NCBI RefSeq assembly: GCF_000739775.1
Contig: NZ_BBJH01000053.1
Coordinates: forward strand, 1-63,161
DNA length: 63,161 nt
Reading direction: 5' to 3'
Source of the DNA: Paraburkholderia heleia NBRC 101817
GTDB taxonomy: Bacteria > Pseudomonadota > Gammaproteobacteria > Burkholderiales > Burkholderiaceae
The notes under the pieces were generated by a model. The model saw nothing but the letters and a program-made list of their open reading frames with translations, ran no database searches and was not told the origin of the DNA. Positions 1 through 9,212 of the stretch are shown here, in pieces. Position numbers and translations under genes: made by a program. Each line of letters opens with the position of its first letter. Within the stretch, counting starts at the first letter, position 1.

Positions 1-17
1 CGTACAAGGAGCCATTC

Positions 18-983
18 ATGGACGCTGATATTCCCGAGACGATGCTTGCGTGGCGGGTGCCGCGCTTCGGCGGCGTGGAGTCGCTGCGCCAGGAGAGCGT
101 GAACGTGCCCGAGCCCGCGCATGGAGAGGTGCTGATCGAAGTACAGGCCGCGGCGCTCAATCCCGTCGATCTCAAGACATTGGAGGGCCGCTATCCGCTC
201 ATTACGCAAGGCGATCTGCCCTATACGCTCGGCCGTGACGTGGCCGGTGTGGTGGTGCGCAGAGGCGAAGGCGCGCAGGCCTGGCCGCAGGGCGCGCGCG
301 TGTGCGCGTTCGTGGGCCAGGGGCCCGGTGCGCTCGCCGATTACGTGGTGGCCGACGCAACTGCGCTCGCGGGCGCGCCCGCAACGTGCGCCGTGGACGC
401 AGCGGCCGCCATTCCGCTTGCGGCACTCACGGCGTGGCAGGGCCTGTTCGATCACGGCAAGCTGCAAGGCGGCGAGGGCGTGCTGATTCAAGGTGCGAGC
501 GGCGGCGTGGGGCGCTTTGCCGTGCAGTTCGCGCGCCATTGCGGCGCGCGCGTCATCGCCACGGCTTCTGCGGGCGAACGCGACGCGCTGCTGGCGCTCG
601 GCGCGAGCGAGGTCATCGACTATCATGCGCAGCGTTTCGAGGAGGAAGCGGGCGAGGTGGATCTCGTCTTCGACCTCGTCGGCGGCGAAACGCAGGAGCG
701 CTCCTGGGCGGTCGTCAAGCACGGCGGGGCGCTCGTCTCGACCTTGGGCGAACCTTCGCAGGCGCAAGCCGGCCGCCATGGCGCGCGCGCCACGCGCTAC
801 ACCGCGCGCCCGGACGGTGCTCAGCTCGCGCATATCGTCGATCTCGTCGAGAAAGGCGCGGTGAAGGCCGAAGTGGTCGATCGTATCGGTTTCGATGACA
901 CGCCCAAGGGGTTCGAGCGCCTCGCCGGCGCGCATCTGCACGGCAAGCTCGTGGTGATGCGCCAGTGGCACGACGCGCTTTGA
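18..983 (+). CDS. NADP-dependent zinc-type alcohol dehydrogenase-like oxidoreductase (quinone oxidoreductase family)
   Basis: Medium-chain dehydrogenase/reductase of 321 aa. It has the N-terminal GroES-like half (AALNPVDLKTLEG, GRDVAGVV) and then a Rossmann NADPH site reading LIQGASGGVGRFAVQFA at about residues 155-172. There is no cysteine-rich zinc lobe, so it fits the zinc-free quinone oxidoreductase branch, which reduces quinones or enones with NADPH in the cytoplasm. The start is supported by an AAGGAG Shine-Dalgarno a few bases upstream. The physiological substrate cannot be told from the sequence. Confidence 0.9.
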   Translation: MDADIPETMLAWRVPRFGGVESLRQESVNVPEPAHGEVLIEVQAAALNPVDLKTLEGRYPLITQGDLPYTLGRDVAGVVVRRGEGAQAWPQGARVCAFVGQGPGALADYVVADATALAGAPATCAVDAAAAIPLAALTAWQGLFDHGKLQGGEGVLIQGASGGVGRFAVQFARHCGARVIATASAGERDALLALGASEVIDYHAQRFEEEAGEVDLVFDLVGGETQERSWAVVKHGGALVSTLGEPSQAQAGRHGARATRYTARPDGAQLAHIVDLVEKGAVKAEVVDRIGFDDTPKGFERLAGAHLHGKLVVMRQWHDAL

Positions 984-1178
984 GCTTTCACGCTGCGTGG
1001 ATGCGGCAGCAGGCGGGGAAGGCGCTGCGCCCGCGTTTCACGCCTTACGCGTAATTGATGCAACTACGCGCGCGGCCTCTGCCATGCGAAAAAAACGCGA
1101 TGCTGAGGGCCGCGCCCCTTTGCTCGCCGACCTTTCGGGAATCCGAAGTGCTTGCGCGGGTCGATGGCGCCATCGCCC

Positions 1179-1740
1179 ATGACCCGCACACGCCTCATCG
1201 AAGATTACGCATTGCTTGCCGATGGCCGCAGCGCGGCGCTGCTCGCTCGCGAAGGCTCGATCGACTGGCTTTGCTGGCCGCGTTTCGACAGCGAACCGTG
1301 CTTTGCCGCGTTGCTCGGCGGTGACGAAGAGGGCCACTGGCGGCTTGCGCCGGCGGATCCGGCGTGCCGCGCGAGCCGCGGTTACCAGCGCGATACGCTC
1401 GTGATCGAAACCGCGTGGGAGAGCGAGCGCGGCAGCGCGCGCGTGATCGACTTCATGGCGGCCGATAGCACCGAGGCGTGCATCGTGCGCATGGTCGAAG
1501 GCACGCGAGGCAGTGTGGATATGCACATGATCATGCAGCCGCGCCGCGCCGATGGACCTGCTGTGCGCGCCGCCGCGATAGATACAAACGGCGCAGCGAC
1601 ACTGCACGCCGCAGGTGGCCCGCTGACGCTGCGCGCGGATGTGCCGTTGCGCGTTCACGCGCAGGCGCTCGAAGCCGCGTTCACCGTGCGCGAGGGCGAA
1701 CGTTTCGCGCTCACGCTATGCCACGGCGAATCCGCGGGTG
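1179..1740 (+). pseudogene. Glycoside hydrolase family 15 protein, N-terminal fragment
   Basis: The reading frame from ATG 1179 begins MTRTRLIEDYALLADGRSAA and continues GSIDWLCWPRFDSEPCFAALLGG. This is the characteristic N-terminal domain of GH15 glucoamylase/trehalase-like proteins of about 600 aa. Similarity runs to about residue 187 (ERFALTLCHGES) and then stops abruptly where the DNA becomes an MFS transporter in another frame. The catalytic (alpha/alpha)6 barrel is missing, so this is a 5' remnant and no active enzyme is expected. The frame stays open to 1883 only by running out of frame through the transporter sequence. Confidence 0.8.
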
Positions 1741-2500
1741 GGGCTGGCGAATCTTGTTCTTTTCGGGCCTTGCCAGTTCACTTCTCGGCCTGCTTGTATT
1801 CACACGCCTTCAGGAGTCGCCCTTGTGGCTTGCGCTCGCGACTCAGCATCGCGCGGACCCCACGAAACAGGAGAAGAAGGTGAGCGCGCTACGTGGCGGG
1901 TTCGCAGGCGTCACTTTCGGGAGCGTGTTGCTGGCCCTTACCGGTGGTGGTCTCTCGTATTTGACTTCCGGTTACCTGCCGACATTCCTGAAGATCGTCA
2001 ATCGTATGCCGCATACCACGCTGGGCTTGATCCTGAGCGTGTCGGCCGTCTGCGTGAGCCTTACATCGGTGTTTTCGGGTGCGCTCACGGATCGAATTGG
2101 CCGGCGTCGCGCAATGGTGATCTATGGTTTGCTTTCGCTTGTATCGATTCCAGTGTTGTACATGGGGCTGAGCAACGCACAGGGAATCGGTCCCATCGCC
2201 GTTTTTACGGTTGCACTCAGCTCGATTGGCACGTTCTGCTATGCACCGCTCGTGGTTGTGATCAACGAGCGCTTCCCGACCGAAATCCGATCGAGTGGCA
2301 CAGCGATCTCTTGGAACCTCGGCTTCGCCGCCGGTGGCTCAATGCCGACTCTTGTCTCGCTGCTGACGGCTGAAGTTGACGTTCTGCCGAAGACGCTGGC
2401 TATCATTAGCGCTCTCGTCAGCGCGGTCTATCTGGTCGTCGTGCTGCTTATGCCGAGGACGCCAGGAACGATGGACGGATCGTACCCGCCGGCAGGATAG
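1736..2500 (+). pseudogene. MFS transporter (metabolite:H+ symporter type), C-terminal fragment
   Basis: From about 1736 the frame reads GWGWRILFFSGLASSLLGLL, then RLQESPLW, then several hydrophobic helices and the MFS signature SGALTDRIGRRRAM, ending at the stop at 2498-2500. This is the second half (about six transmembrane segments) of a sugar/dicarboxylate symporter of the MHS group. The WGWRIPF-like block normally sits after the fifth or sixth helix, so the N-terminal half is missing. The upstream codons of the same open frame are shadow translation of the GH15 fragment. This is a relic created by a deletion or recombination joint. Confidence 0.8.
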
Positions 2501-2552
2501 AGCATCTTCAGTGCATCAGGGTATCGTAGAACTCGATGATCGTGTCACCGGC

Positions 2553-2846
2553 TCAGCATCGTAACGATGCGATCAGAGCCGTACGTATTGTTATCCTGCA
2601 AAAGAAGCCAGTCGCGGCACCAAGACTCAGCGCACGTTCATACAACAGTGTTAGAAGACCCGTCACAACGAGCAACAAAACCGAAACGCGAACGGCCGAC
2701 GTCGGAAGCGACACGTTGGTGGGTTTACGCGTAACCTTTGACTGGGCAGGTGCCTTGTCGACGCGCTTGCCGACATCCGATTGTGCCACAGGTGCGTTAA
2801 TCATGAGCATCTCTGATGTGCGCGAATCGTGCGCATGGTTTGCCAT
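2553..2846 (-). CDS. Hypothetical protein with one predicted membrane helix
   Basis: An unrecognised 97-aa frame with a polar N-terminal half and one clear hydrophobic stretch (VSVLLLVVTGLLTLLY, about residues 54-69). No convincing Shine-Dalgarno is visible. Its position between a truncated transporter and a large AT-rich gap suggests it may be the leftover N-terminus of a membrane protein rather than an intact gene. Confidence 0.3.
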   Translation of the reverse strand: MANHAHDSRTSEMLMINAPVAQSDVGKRVDKAPAQSKVTRKPTNVSLPTSAVRVSVLLLVVTGLLTLLYERALSLGAATGFFCRITIRTALIASLRC

Positions 2847-3012
2847 ATTTCTCGACTCTCGGGCATAGGGTCAACGTGACTTCTCTGTCATCTCGGGGCA
2901 CGCGACCCGGATGCATCGTACGCGCGCGGGAATGGCTATCGCGCGGTCGCAAGCATGACGCGAATGATCATTCAATTTAACATAAATTAAATTATCGATC
3001 TTTTGGGGTCAT

Positions 3013-3040
3013 ATCATTTATGCACCGGTGCATAAATGAT
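3013..3040. promoter_or_regulatory. Perfect 28-bp palindrome, probable operator
   Basis: ATCATTTATGCA, a central CCGG, and the exact mirror arm form an uninterrupted palindrome inside an AT-rich gap (about 2940-3110). A smaller inverted repeat (AATTTAA at 2974-2980, TTAAATT at 2987-2993) lies just to the left. The sequence suits a dimeric repressor site. No regulator gene is adjacent, so the regulator may have been lost with the rearrangement at 1736, or acts in trans. Confidence 0.5.
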
Positions 3041-3128
3041 TTCCAATTGCGTCATGTAAATTGATCAATGTTTGTTCGAAGATCGGTGATCAGACCGTAA
3101 TATGACCCTACTATTTATCTCGCTGCGC

Positions 3129-3776
3129 TTAATGCTTCACCTCCCAGCCATTGCTCGTCAGGCGCATGGCACTCGACGCGGTGTCGTCGGATCCGCTGCC
3201 TTGGACAAGGTGATCGAGCTTGGGATATGCACGGCGAATAGCGGGCTGCTTCGCCCAGTCCGGAAGGCCCTCTATCACGTAGTTGAAATAGGCCGTCGTT
3301 TCCCCCATTGCCGGCGCGTCCCATTTGACTACGTGTGTAACGTGCACATGGCCATAGCAGAAAGTACCCGTTCGGGCGCCCGATGAAGCTGTTCCGCTTG
3401 AGCCCGGCGCGTCGGTGAAAGCGGTTGAGCCCGCCTCGGTCAAATCGTAGGTGCGCGCCACCGCCCCGTCACTGGAGGGGGGATTCGGAACGTCGTGGGA
3501 CATCACGAGGCCCGCCGACTTCAACGCTTCGAGGGCACCGATAGACGTCAGATGCGGATCGTTGTCGATCGCGGCAGCGCCTTTGATGGTGACGCGGTTC
3601 ACCTGATACGGGAAATGCCAAACGTTAAGGCAGATGCCCGGAGCGGGAGCAAAGTAGGCGTTCAGCGCATCAGTCAGATTCGCCTCGCTCAGGTCCTGCT
3701 TGTTGGCGCAACCGGCAACGAGGATTGCAAGTGCAGAGACTGCTACGGCGGCTAATGCGGTTTGGCCTTGTCGCAT
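3129..3776 (-). CDS. Putative lipoprotein
   Basis: With the start at 3776 (MRQGQTALAAVAVSALAILVAGC) the protein is 215 aa. It has a basic n-region, a hydrophobic core and a lipobox LVAGC, so it should be lipid-anchored after signal peptidase II cleavage. An upstream in-frame ATG at 3806 would spoil the signal peptide. The mature part has no family I recognise. It contains two short serine/threonine-rich segments and a few cysteines. It is divergent from imuA, and the LexA box lies between the two genes. Confidence 0.75.
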   Translation of the reverse strand: MRQGQTALAAVAVSALAILVAGCANKQDLSEANLTDALNAYFAPAPGICLNVWHFPYQVNRVTIKGAAAIDNDPHLTSIGALEALKSAGLVMSHDVPNPPSSDGAVARTYDLTEAGSTAFTDAPGSSGTASSGARTGTFCYGHVHVTHVVKWDAPAMGETTAYFNYVIEGLPDWAKQPAIRRAYPKLDHLVQGSGSDDTASSAMRLTSNGWEVKH

Positions 3777-3894
3777 ACGAATATGTGGCTGTCGTTTGGC
3801 GAGCAATAATAAGACAAAAACTGGGGCTCGCGAGGAAGCAGAGCCTGATGAACTGCGGAAGATTGGTCATCGGTCGGCTGATGAGCTAAGATAC

Positions 3895-3910
3895 CTGTAT
3901 ATATATACAG
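3895..3910. promoter_or_regulatory. LexA-binding site (SOS box)
   Basis: CTGTATATATATACAG is an exact match to the proteobacterial LexA consensus CTGT-N8-ACAG, with an alternating AT core. It ends 13 bp before the imuA start codon at 3924, where LexA would block transcription of the downstream mutagenesis genes. It also lies about 120 bp upstream of the divergent lipoprotein start, so it may affect that gene too. Confidence 0.9.
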
Positions 3911-3923
3911 TGTTGGGGCCGAA

Positions 3924-4640
3924 ATGGGGCACGCAATTCAGGCAGAGGCAATCCATCCGGATCTGTGGCGAGCGTCCCAACTGGGCTCGGCGCAAGGTCG
4001 AACCGTTGCCAGCGGACACGCCGAACTGGATGCCGAACTACCCGGTCGGGGGTGGCCCACCGGCGCTTTGTCAGAGGTACTCGTTCCGCAGCCGGGTTGC
4101 GGAGAACTGCGCCTGTTGAAACCGGCGCTGGAGTCCGTAGCGCGCCGGCCGGTCTTTGTCCTGCAGCCACCACATCGACTGCAGCCCGCCGCGCTGGCGT
4201 GGTGGGGCTTGAGCGTTGAAAACGTGAGTGTGTTGAAGGCACCTGCGACTGCAGACTGTCTTTGGGCGGCCGAGCAGATCCTACGCTCAGGGACAGCCGG
4301 CGCCCTGCTTTTCTGGCAGCAGCAGGTACGCCCCGAGGCGCTGCGCCGTCTGCACCTCGCCGCCCAATCGTCGGAGACGCTGTTTTTTCTGTTTCGACCC
4401 ACGGCCGCAGCGAGTGCGACGTCTCCCGCGCCGTTGCGGATATCGCTTGAAGCGGTTCCCGATGGACTGAACGTCTCATTCGTAAAGCGCCGGGGCCCAC
4501 ATCGCGATAAGCCGGTGTTCGTGTCGCTTCACCCTTCCCCTGTTCTTCTAAACCGTCATGCACCACTGGATCGGCGTTCATCTGCCACGCCTCCCCATCG
4601 AGAGCTTTTGCCCGACTTGGTACACGCCGGTGTCGAGTGA
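3924..4640 (+). CDS. imuA: Translesion synthesis-associated protein ImuA
   Basis: A 238-aa RecA/SulA-like protein of the ImuA family, first gene of the mutagenesis cassette. Recognisable blocks are HPDLWRASQL, SGHAELDAELPGRGWPTGALSE and PGCGELRLLKPALE, the degenerate P-loop-like region that follows the ParE/RecA fold pattern. In other bacteria ImuA supports error-prone synthesis with ImuB and DnaE2 after DNA damage. A LexA box sits immediately upstream. The frame overlaps imuB by 83 nt, more than usual, and its last 25 or so residues look unlike normal ImuA tails. Confidence 0.9.
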   Translation: MGHAIQAEAIHPDLWRASQLGSAQGRTVASGHAELDAELPGRGWPTGALSEVLVPQPGCGELRLLKPALESVARRPVFVLQPPHRLQPAALAWWGLSVENVSVLKAPATADCLWAAEQILRSGTAGALLFWQQQVRPEALRRLHLAAQSSETLFFLFRPTAAASATSPAPLRISLEAVPDGLNVSFVKRRGPHRDKPVFVSLHPSPVLLNRHAPLDRRSSATPPHRELLPDLVHAGVE

Positions 4641-6030
4641 AGGGTTTGTTGTTCTGGAAAAGGGGCGGGTGCTCGATGCCGATGCAGCAGCGCGGGGGCA
4701 TGGTGTAGTTGACGGGATGCGCAGAGGTGGTGTGTTGACGCTTGCGCCGAGCGCCGAGCTTCGGGAGCGCGACCCGATTCGGGAGCAACATACCGTAGAA
4801 GGAGTATCGTTCGCACTCCTGCAATTTACGCCGAACGTCGTTGTTGGGGAGGAAAACGTGGTTCTGGCTGATGTAACCGCAAGTCTGCGACTCTTTGGCG
4901 GTCTACGCGCGCTACGTTCCAGCATTCGTCGTGTAGTTGCTGAATTTGGAGTGACGTGCACCGCCTCTATGGCACCGACGGCTGAGGCTGCATGGCTGTT
5001 GGCGCGCGCCGGCGGTGGTCTTGCCCTCACTCAGCGCTCTCTGTCGCGCGCACTGACGCGCGTGCCACTAAGTGCGCTTCCGCCTGCGCGACGTTTCGTT
5101 GACTGGTTCGATGGCCTGGGATGCGCAACGATCACCGACGTGATGCGATTGCCGCGTGCCGGTTTGAAAAAAAGGTGCGGCACTGCCCTCCTCGACGCGC
5201 TCGACCGAGCGACAGGCGACGCCCCCGAAGTCCACGAATGGCTTACGATGCCCCCCGCCTTCGACGCGCGTGTCGAGCTGCCAGACCGAATCGAGCACGT
5301 CGAAGCCGCCTTGTTTGCTGCGCGTAGGCTAACGCTCCAGATGACCGGCTGGCTTGCCGCGCGCCAACTAGCTGTTGCGCGCTTCGTTGTGTCACTCGAG
5401 CATGAACGAGGCCGCGCTGCCATCGCCCCGACGGAAGTAGAAGTCGCACTCGGCGAGCCGACATGGCACGAAGAACACCTTGTGCGGTTGCTGAAAGAGC
5501 GGTTGTCGCGGATCGACCTCGCTGCCCCGGTCATAGCACTGCGCCTTGAAGCGAAAGACGTGCGCGTTGCGGAGGCGCCGAGCGAATCTCTTTTTCCCGA
5601 GCCTGGTGGAACGCCACAGGACCTTGCTCGCCTGATGGAACTGCTCACGGCACGGCTTGGCGCTGAGAATGTGTTGAGACCGGCGCCAGTTGCCGACTTC
5701 CGACCGGAAGTGGCCGCGCGGTGGGTGCCGGTCGGCAGTGATGCAAAAACATCGCGCGTGGACTTGCCGCGCGATCTCCCCCGGCCTGCATGGCTGCTTG
5801 ACACGCCTATCCAGCTAATCATGCGCGGACATCGTCCGTTCTATGGCGCGCCGTTGCGCACGGTGTCGCCAGGCGAGCGGATCGAGTGTGGTTGGCAGGA
5901 CGGCCAGATCGTGACGCGCGACTACTTCGTTGCAGAGGCCAATCACGTGCACTACTGGGTCTTTCGCGAACGCGTTGGCAGCCGCGACGAACGCGAGCCG
6001 CGCTGGTTTCTGCAAGGACTGTTTGGCTAG
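4558..6030 (+). CDS. imuB: Y-family polymerase-like protein ImuB
   Basis: A 490-aa protein starting MHHWIGVHLPRLPIESFCP, the typical ImuB N-terminus. The Y-family fold is recognisable (TASMAPTAEAAWLLARAG; the LPLSALPP-like region; FDGLGCATITDVMRLPRAGL as the helix-hairpin segment). ImuB proteins lack the catalytic acidic residues of true Y polymerases and act as an adaptor linking DnaE2 to the sliding clamp. The start codon lies inside imuA, so the two genes are probably translationally coupled. dnaE2 follows after 21 nt. Confidence 0.92.
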   Translation: MHHWIGVHLPRLPIESFCPTWYTPVSSEGFVVLEKGRVLDADAAARGHGVVDGMRRGGVLTLAPSAELRERDPIREQHTVEGVSFALLQFTPNVVVGEENVVLADVTASLRLFGGLRALRSSIRRVVAEFGVTCTASMAPTAEAAWLLARAGGGLALTQRSLSRALTRVPLSALPPARRFVDWFDGLGCATITDVMRLPRAGLKKRCGTALLDALDRATGDAPEVHEWLTMPPAFDARVELPDRIEHVEAALFAARRLTLQMTGWLAARQLAVARFVVSLEHERGRAAIAPTEVEVALGEPTWHEEHLVRLLKERLSRIDLAAPVIALRLEAKDVRVAEAPSESLFPEPGGTPQDLARLMELLTARLGAENVLRPAPVADFRPEVAARWVPVGSDAKTSRVDLPRDLPRPAWLLDTPIQLIMRGHRPFYGAPLRTVSPGERIECGWQDGQIVTRDYFVAEANHVHYWVFRERVGSRDEREPRWFLQGLFG

Positions 6031-6051
6031 GACGGGAACAGGACGCGGCCA

Positions 6052-9000
6052 ATGACGACTTCCGGCTTCGGCGCACTGCCGGCCTACGCGGAACTACAGT
6101 GTGTATCGAACTTCTCATTCCTCCACGGAGCATCCCATGCGGATGACATTGCCGCGCGCGCGGCGCAACTGGGCTATGCAGCAATCGCCGTCACGGATGA
6201 GTGCTCGCTGGCCGGGGTCGTGCGCGCGCACGTCGAAGCGAAAACCGCAGGTATCCCGTTCATCGTGGGGTCCGAGTTTGCGCTGACAAATGCCGACGGC
6301 TCGCACGCCTTGCGCTTTACTGCCCTGGCCATGACGCGGGAGGGCTACGGCAATCTCAGCGAGTTGATCACGCTCGCGCGCATGCGCGCGGACAAGGGTG
6401 GCTACCGGCTCGCCACACGCGACCTGGATCACCCGGAAGCTTCTCACGGACACCTGAAGGGACTGCCGGACTGCATGGCGATCCTCATCCCGGAGTACCC
6501 GTCGAATGAGACGCGCCTTGATGCGCAACTCGAATGGTTCGCAGCGACGTTCGGTGAACGCGCGCGAATTGCGCTCACGCTTCACGCCCGCGCGATGGAC
6601 GACCTGCATCGCGGCGCGATCGAGCGGGCTGCAGCGCACCATGCCGTACCCGTGGTAGCCACCGGCGCGCCGGTCATGCATGTCCGCTCGCGCAAACCGC
6701 TTCAGGACGTGTTGACTGCCATCCGTCTCCGACGGCCGGTTGCCGAGTGCGGCTATGACCTCGCGCCCAACGCCGAACAGCATCTGCGTTCGAGATTACG
6801 TCTGGCCAATCTCTATCCGGCACGTGCTCTCGCCGAGACGGTCGAGATCGCACGTCGCTGCACGTTCTCTCTCGATGAGCTCCGCTACGAATATCCTGAC
6901 GAACTTGTGCCCGAAGGCTTCACGCCCGAGGCCTACCTGCGCCAGGAAACCTACATTGGCGCGCACCGGCGCTGGCCAGCGGGCATTCCGCACAAGGTAC
7001 AGGCGCAGATCGAGCACGAACTCGCGCTCATCGCGGACCTGAGGTACGAGCCTTACTTTCTGACGGTCTACGACATCGTGCGCTTCGCACGCAACGAGGG
7101 GATCCTCTGCCAGGGACGCGGCTCGGCAGCAAATTCTGCCGTTTGCTACTGCCTGGGCGTCACAGAGGTGGACCCGGCACGCTCGTCGATGCTGTTCGAG
7201 CGCTTCATCAGCAAGGAGCGCGGCGAGCCGCCAGACATTGACGTCGACTTCGAGCACCAGAGGCGCGAGGAAGTGGTTCAATACATCTATCGCAAGTACG
7301 GGCGCGAGCGCGCTGCGTTGACGGCTGCCGTCACAACCTATCGTCCGCGGAGTGCGCTGCGTGAGGCGGGCAAGGCGCTCGGCGTTGACCTGGCCATCGT
7401 CGATCGGGTTGCGAAGGCCCATCACTGGTTCGACTCGAAGGAAGACCTGCTCAGCCGCTTTGAGGAAGCGGGCCTCGACCCACAGGCGCCACTCATTGTG
7501 CAGTGGGCTGAATTCGCCACTCTGCTGCTTGGCTTTCCGCGTCACCTCTCACAGCACAGCGGCGGGTTCGTCATCAGCCGGGGGAAGCTCTCGCGCCTAG
7601 TGCCAATTGAGAACGCCGCGATGGTTGACAGGTCAATCATCCAGTGGGACAAGGACGACATCGAAGCGCTCGGGCTGCTCAAGATCGACGTCCTAGCACT
7701 CGGCATGCTCTCGGCGGTGCGCCGCGCGCTCGACCTGATTTCGGAAAAGCGCGGCGAGGTGTTCGAGTTACAGGACATCCCGCCGGAGGACTCGGCAACG
7801 TACGAAATGATCTGCCGTGCGGACACGGTCGGCGTATTCCAGATCGAGTCCCGTGCGCAGATGAGCATGCTGCCTCGACTGCAGCCGCGCCAGTTTTACG
7901 ATCTTGTGATCGAAGTGGCGATCGTGCGCCCCGGTCCGGTCCAGGGCGGAATGGTCCACCCATACCTGCGCCGGCGCCAGGGGATCGAGCCGGTGACGTT
8001 CCCGAGTCCTCAGATGGAGCAGGCCCTCGCCCGTACGCTGGGCGTGCCGATTTTCCAGGAGCAGGTGATGCAGGTGGCGATGCTCGCCGCTGGCTTCTCC
8101 GCGGGCGAAGCCGACCAGTTGCGTCGCGCGATGGCAGCGTGGCGTCGCAAGGGAGGCCTCGGCGTCTACTACGACCGCATCGTCAACGGCATGCTTGAGC
8201 GTGGTTACGAGCGCGAGTTCGCTGAACAGATCTTTGCCCAGATTCAGGGTTTCGGCGAGTACGGTTTTCCGGAAAGCCACGCGGCCAGTTTCGCGCTGAT
8301 GGTCTACGCGAGTGCGTGGCTGAAGTGCCACGAACCCACGGTGTTTGCCTGCGCCTTGCTGAACTCCCAGCCGATGGGGTTCTATTCGCCGTCCCAGCTC
8401 GTCCAGGATGCGAAGCGCCATGGCGTACAAGTACTCCCTGTCGATGTGACCGTGAGCAACTGGGATTGCGCGATCGAAGGCCCGACGACGCGCGATCCGT
8501 TGCGGCTCGGCATGTCGTTGGTACGTGGCATGAAAGCAGAGGCCGCGACGCGCATTGAGATGGCTCGTGCGGTGCGACCGTTCCGCGATGTGTCGGATCT
8601 CGCACGCCGCGCGCAGCTCGACCGGCGTGATCTTGAGGTGCTAGCTTCCGCGAACGCCCTGCGTGCCCTCGGGGGCGAACGACGGGAGGCACTCTGGCAG
8701 GCGGTCGCGGCAGTACCGGACCGCGACTTGCTGCGCGGCGCAACCGATGACGACGAGACGCCAGAACTTGCGCCGATGACCGAGGGTCAGGAGATCGTCA
8801 GTGACTACCGTGCGACGGGCCTGACGCTCGGCCGCCATCCGCTCGCCCTGCTCCGCCCACGGCTTGCGAAAATGCGCCTCGTGCCTTCGGATGCGCTCTT
8901 GCGCTATCGTAACGGGCAGCTTGCGCGCGCCTGCGGCATCGTCACGGTCAGGCAGCGCCCGGGCACTGCGAACGGCGTGACGTTCATGACGCTCGAAGAT

Positions 9001-9198
9001 GAAGCCGGCAGCGTGAACGTAATCGTCTGGCAGTCAGTGCTGGAGAAATTCCGCCGTGAGGCGCTCGGCTCGTCGTTGCTCGCCGTATATGGCGTGTGGC
9101 AGCGCGAGGGAGAGGTGCGGCATCTCGTTGCAAACCGGCTCGTTGATGTGACTTCCATGCTTGGCGAACTTCCAACCGTGAGTCGTGACTTCTGCTAG
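6052..9198 (+). CDS. dnaE2: Error-prone DNA polymerase DnaE2 (ImuC)
   Basis: A 1048-aa C-family polymerase. The N-terminal PHP domain begins ELQCVSNFSFLHGASHADD. The palm follows with QGRGSAANSAVCYCLGVTEVDP and PPDIDVDFEHQRREEVVQYIY, where the DxD pair is the catalytic metal site. A C-terminal OB-fold (GVTFMTLEDEAGSVNVIVW) is present. The length is typical of DnaE2 and shorter than replicative DnaE. It performs damage-induced mutagenic synthesis together with ImuA and ImuB. Confidence 0.95.
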   Translation: MTTSGFGALPAYAELQCVSNFSFLHGASHADDIAARAAQLGYAAIAVTDECSLAGVVRAHVEAKTAGIPFIVGSEFALTNADGSHALRFTALAMTREGYGNLSELITLARMRADKGGYRLATRDLDHPEASHGHLKGLPDCMAILIPEYPSNETRLDAQLEWFAATFGERARIALTLHARAMDDLHRGAIERAAAHHAVPVVATGAPVMHVRSRKPLQDVLTAIRLRRPVAECGYDLAPNAEQHLRSRLRLANLYPARALAETVEIARRCTFSLDELRYEYPDELVPEGFTPEAYLRQETYIGAHRRWPAGIPHKVQAQIEHELALIADLRYEPYFLTVYDIVRFARNEGILCQGRGSAANSAVCYCLGVTEVDPARSSMLFERFISKERGEPPDIDVDFEHQRREEVVQYIYRKYGRERAALTAAVTTYRPRSALREAGKALGVDLAIVDRVAKAHHWFDSKEDLLSRFEEAGLDPQAPLIVQWAEFATLLLGFPRHLSQHSGGFVISRGKLSRLVPIENAAMVDRSIIQWDKDDIEALGLLKIDVLALGMLSAVRRALDLISEKRGEVFELQDIPPEDSATYEMICRADTVGVFQIESRAQMSMLPRLQPRQFYDLVIEVAIVRPGPVQGGMVHPYLRRRQGIEPVTFPSPQMEQALARTLGVPIFQEQVMQVAMLAAGFSAGEADQLRRAMAAWRRKGGLGVYYDRIVNGMLERGYEREFAEQIFAQIQGFGEYGFPESHAASFALMVYASAWLKCHEPTVFACALLNSQPMGFYSPSQLVQDAKRHGVQVLPVDVTVSNWDCAIEGPTTRDPLRLGMSLVRGMKAEAATRIEMARAVRPFRDVSDLARRAQLDRRDLEVLASANALRALGGERREALWQAVAAVPDRDLLRGATDDDETPELAPMTEGQEIVSDYRATGLTLGRHPLALLRPRLAKMRLVPSDALLRYRNGQLARACGIVTVRQRPGTANGVTFMTLEDEAGSVNVIVWQSVLEKFRREALGSSLLAVYGVWQREGEVRHLVANRLVDVTSMLGELPTVSRDFC

Positions 9199-9212
9199 TG
9201 GAGTGAAACCCG

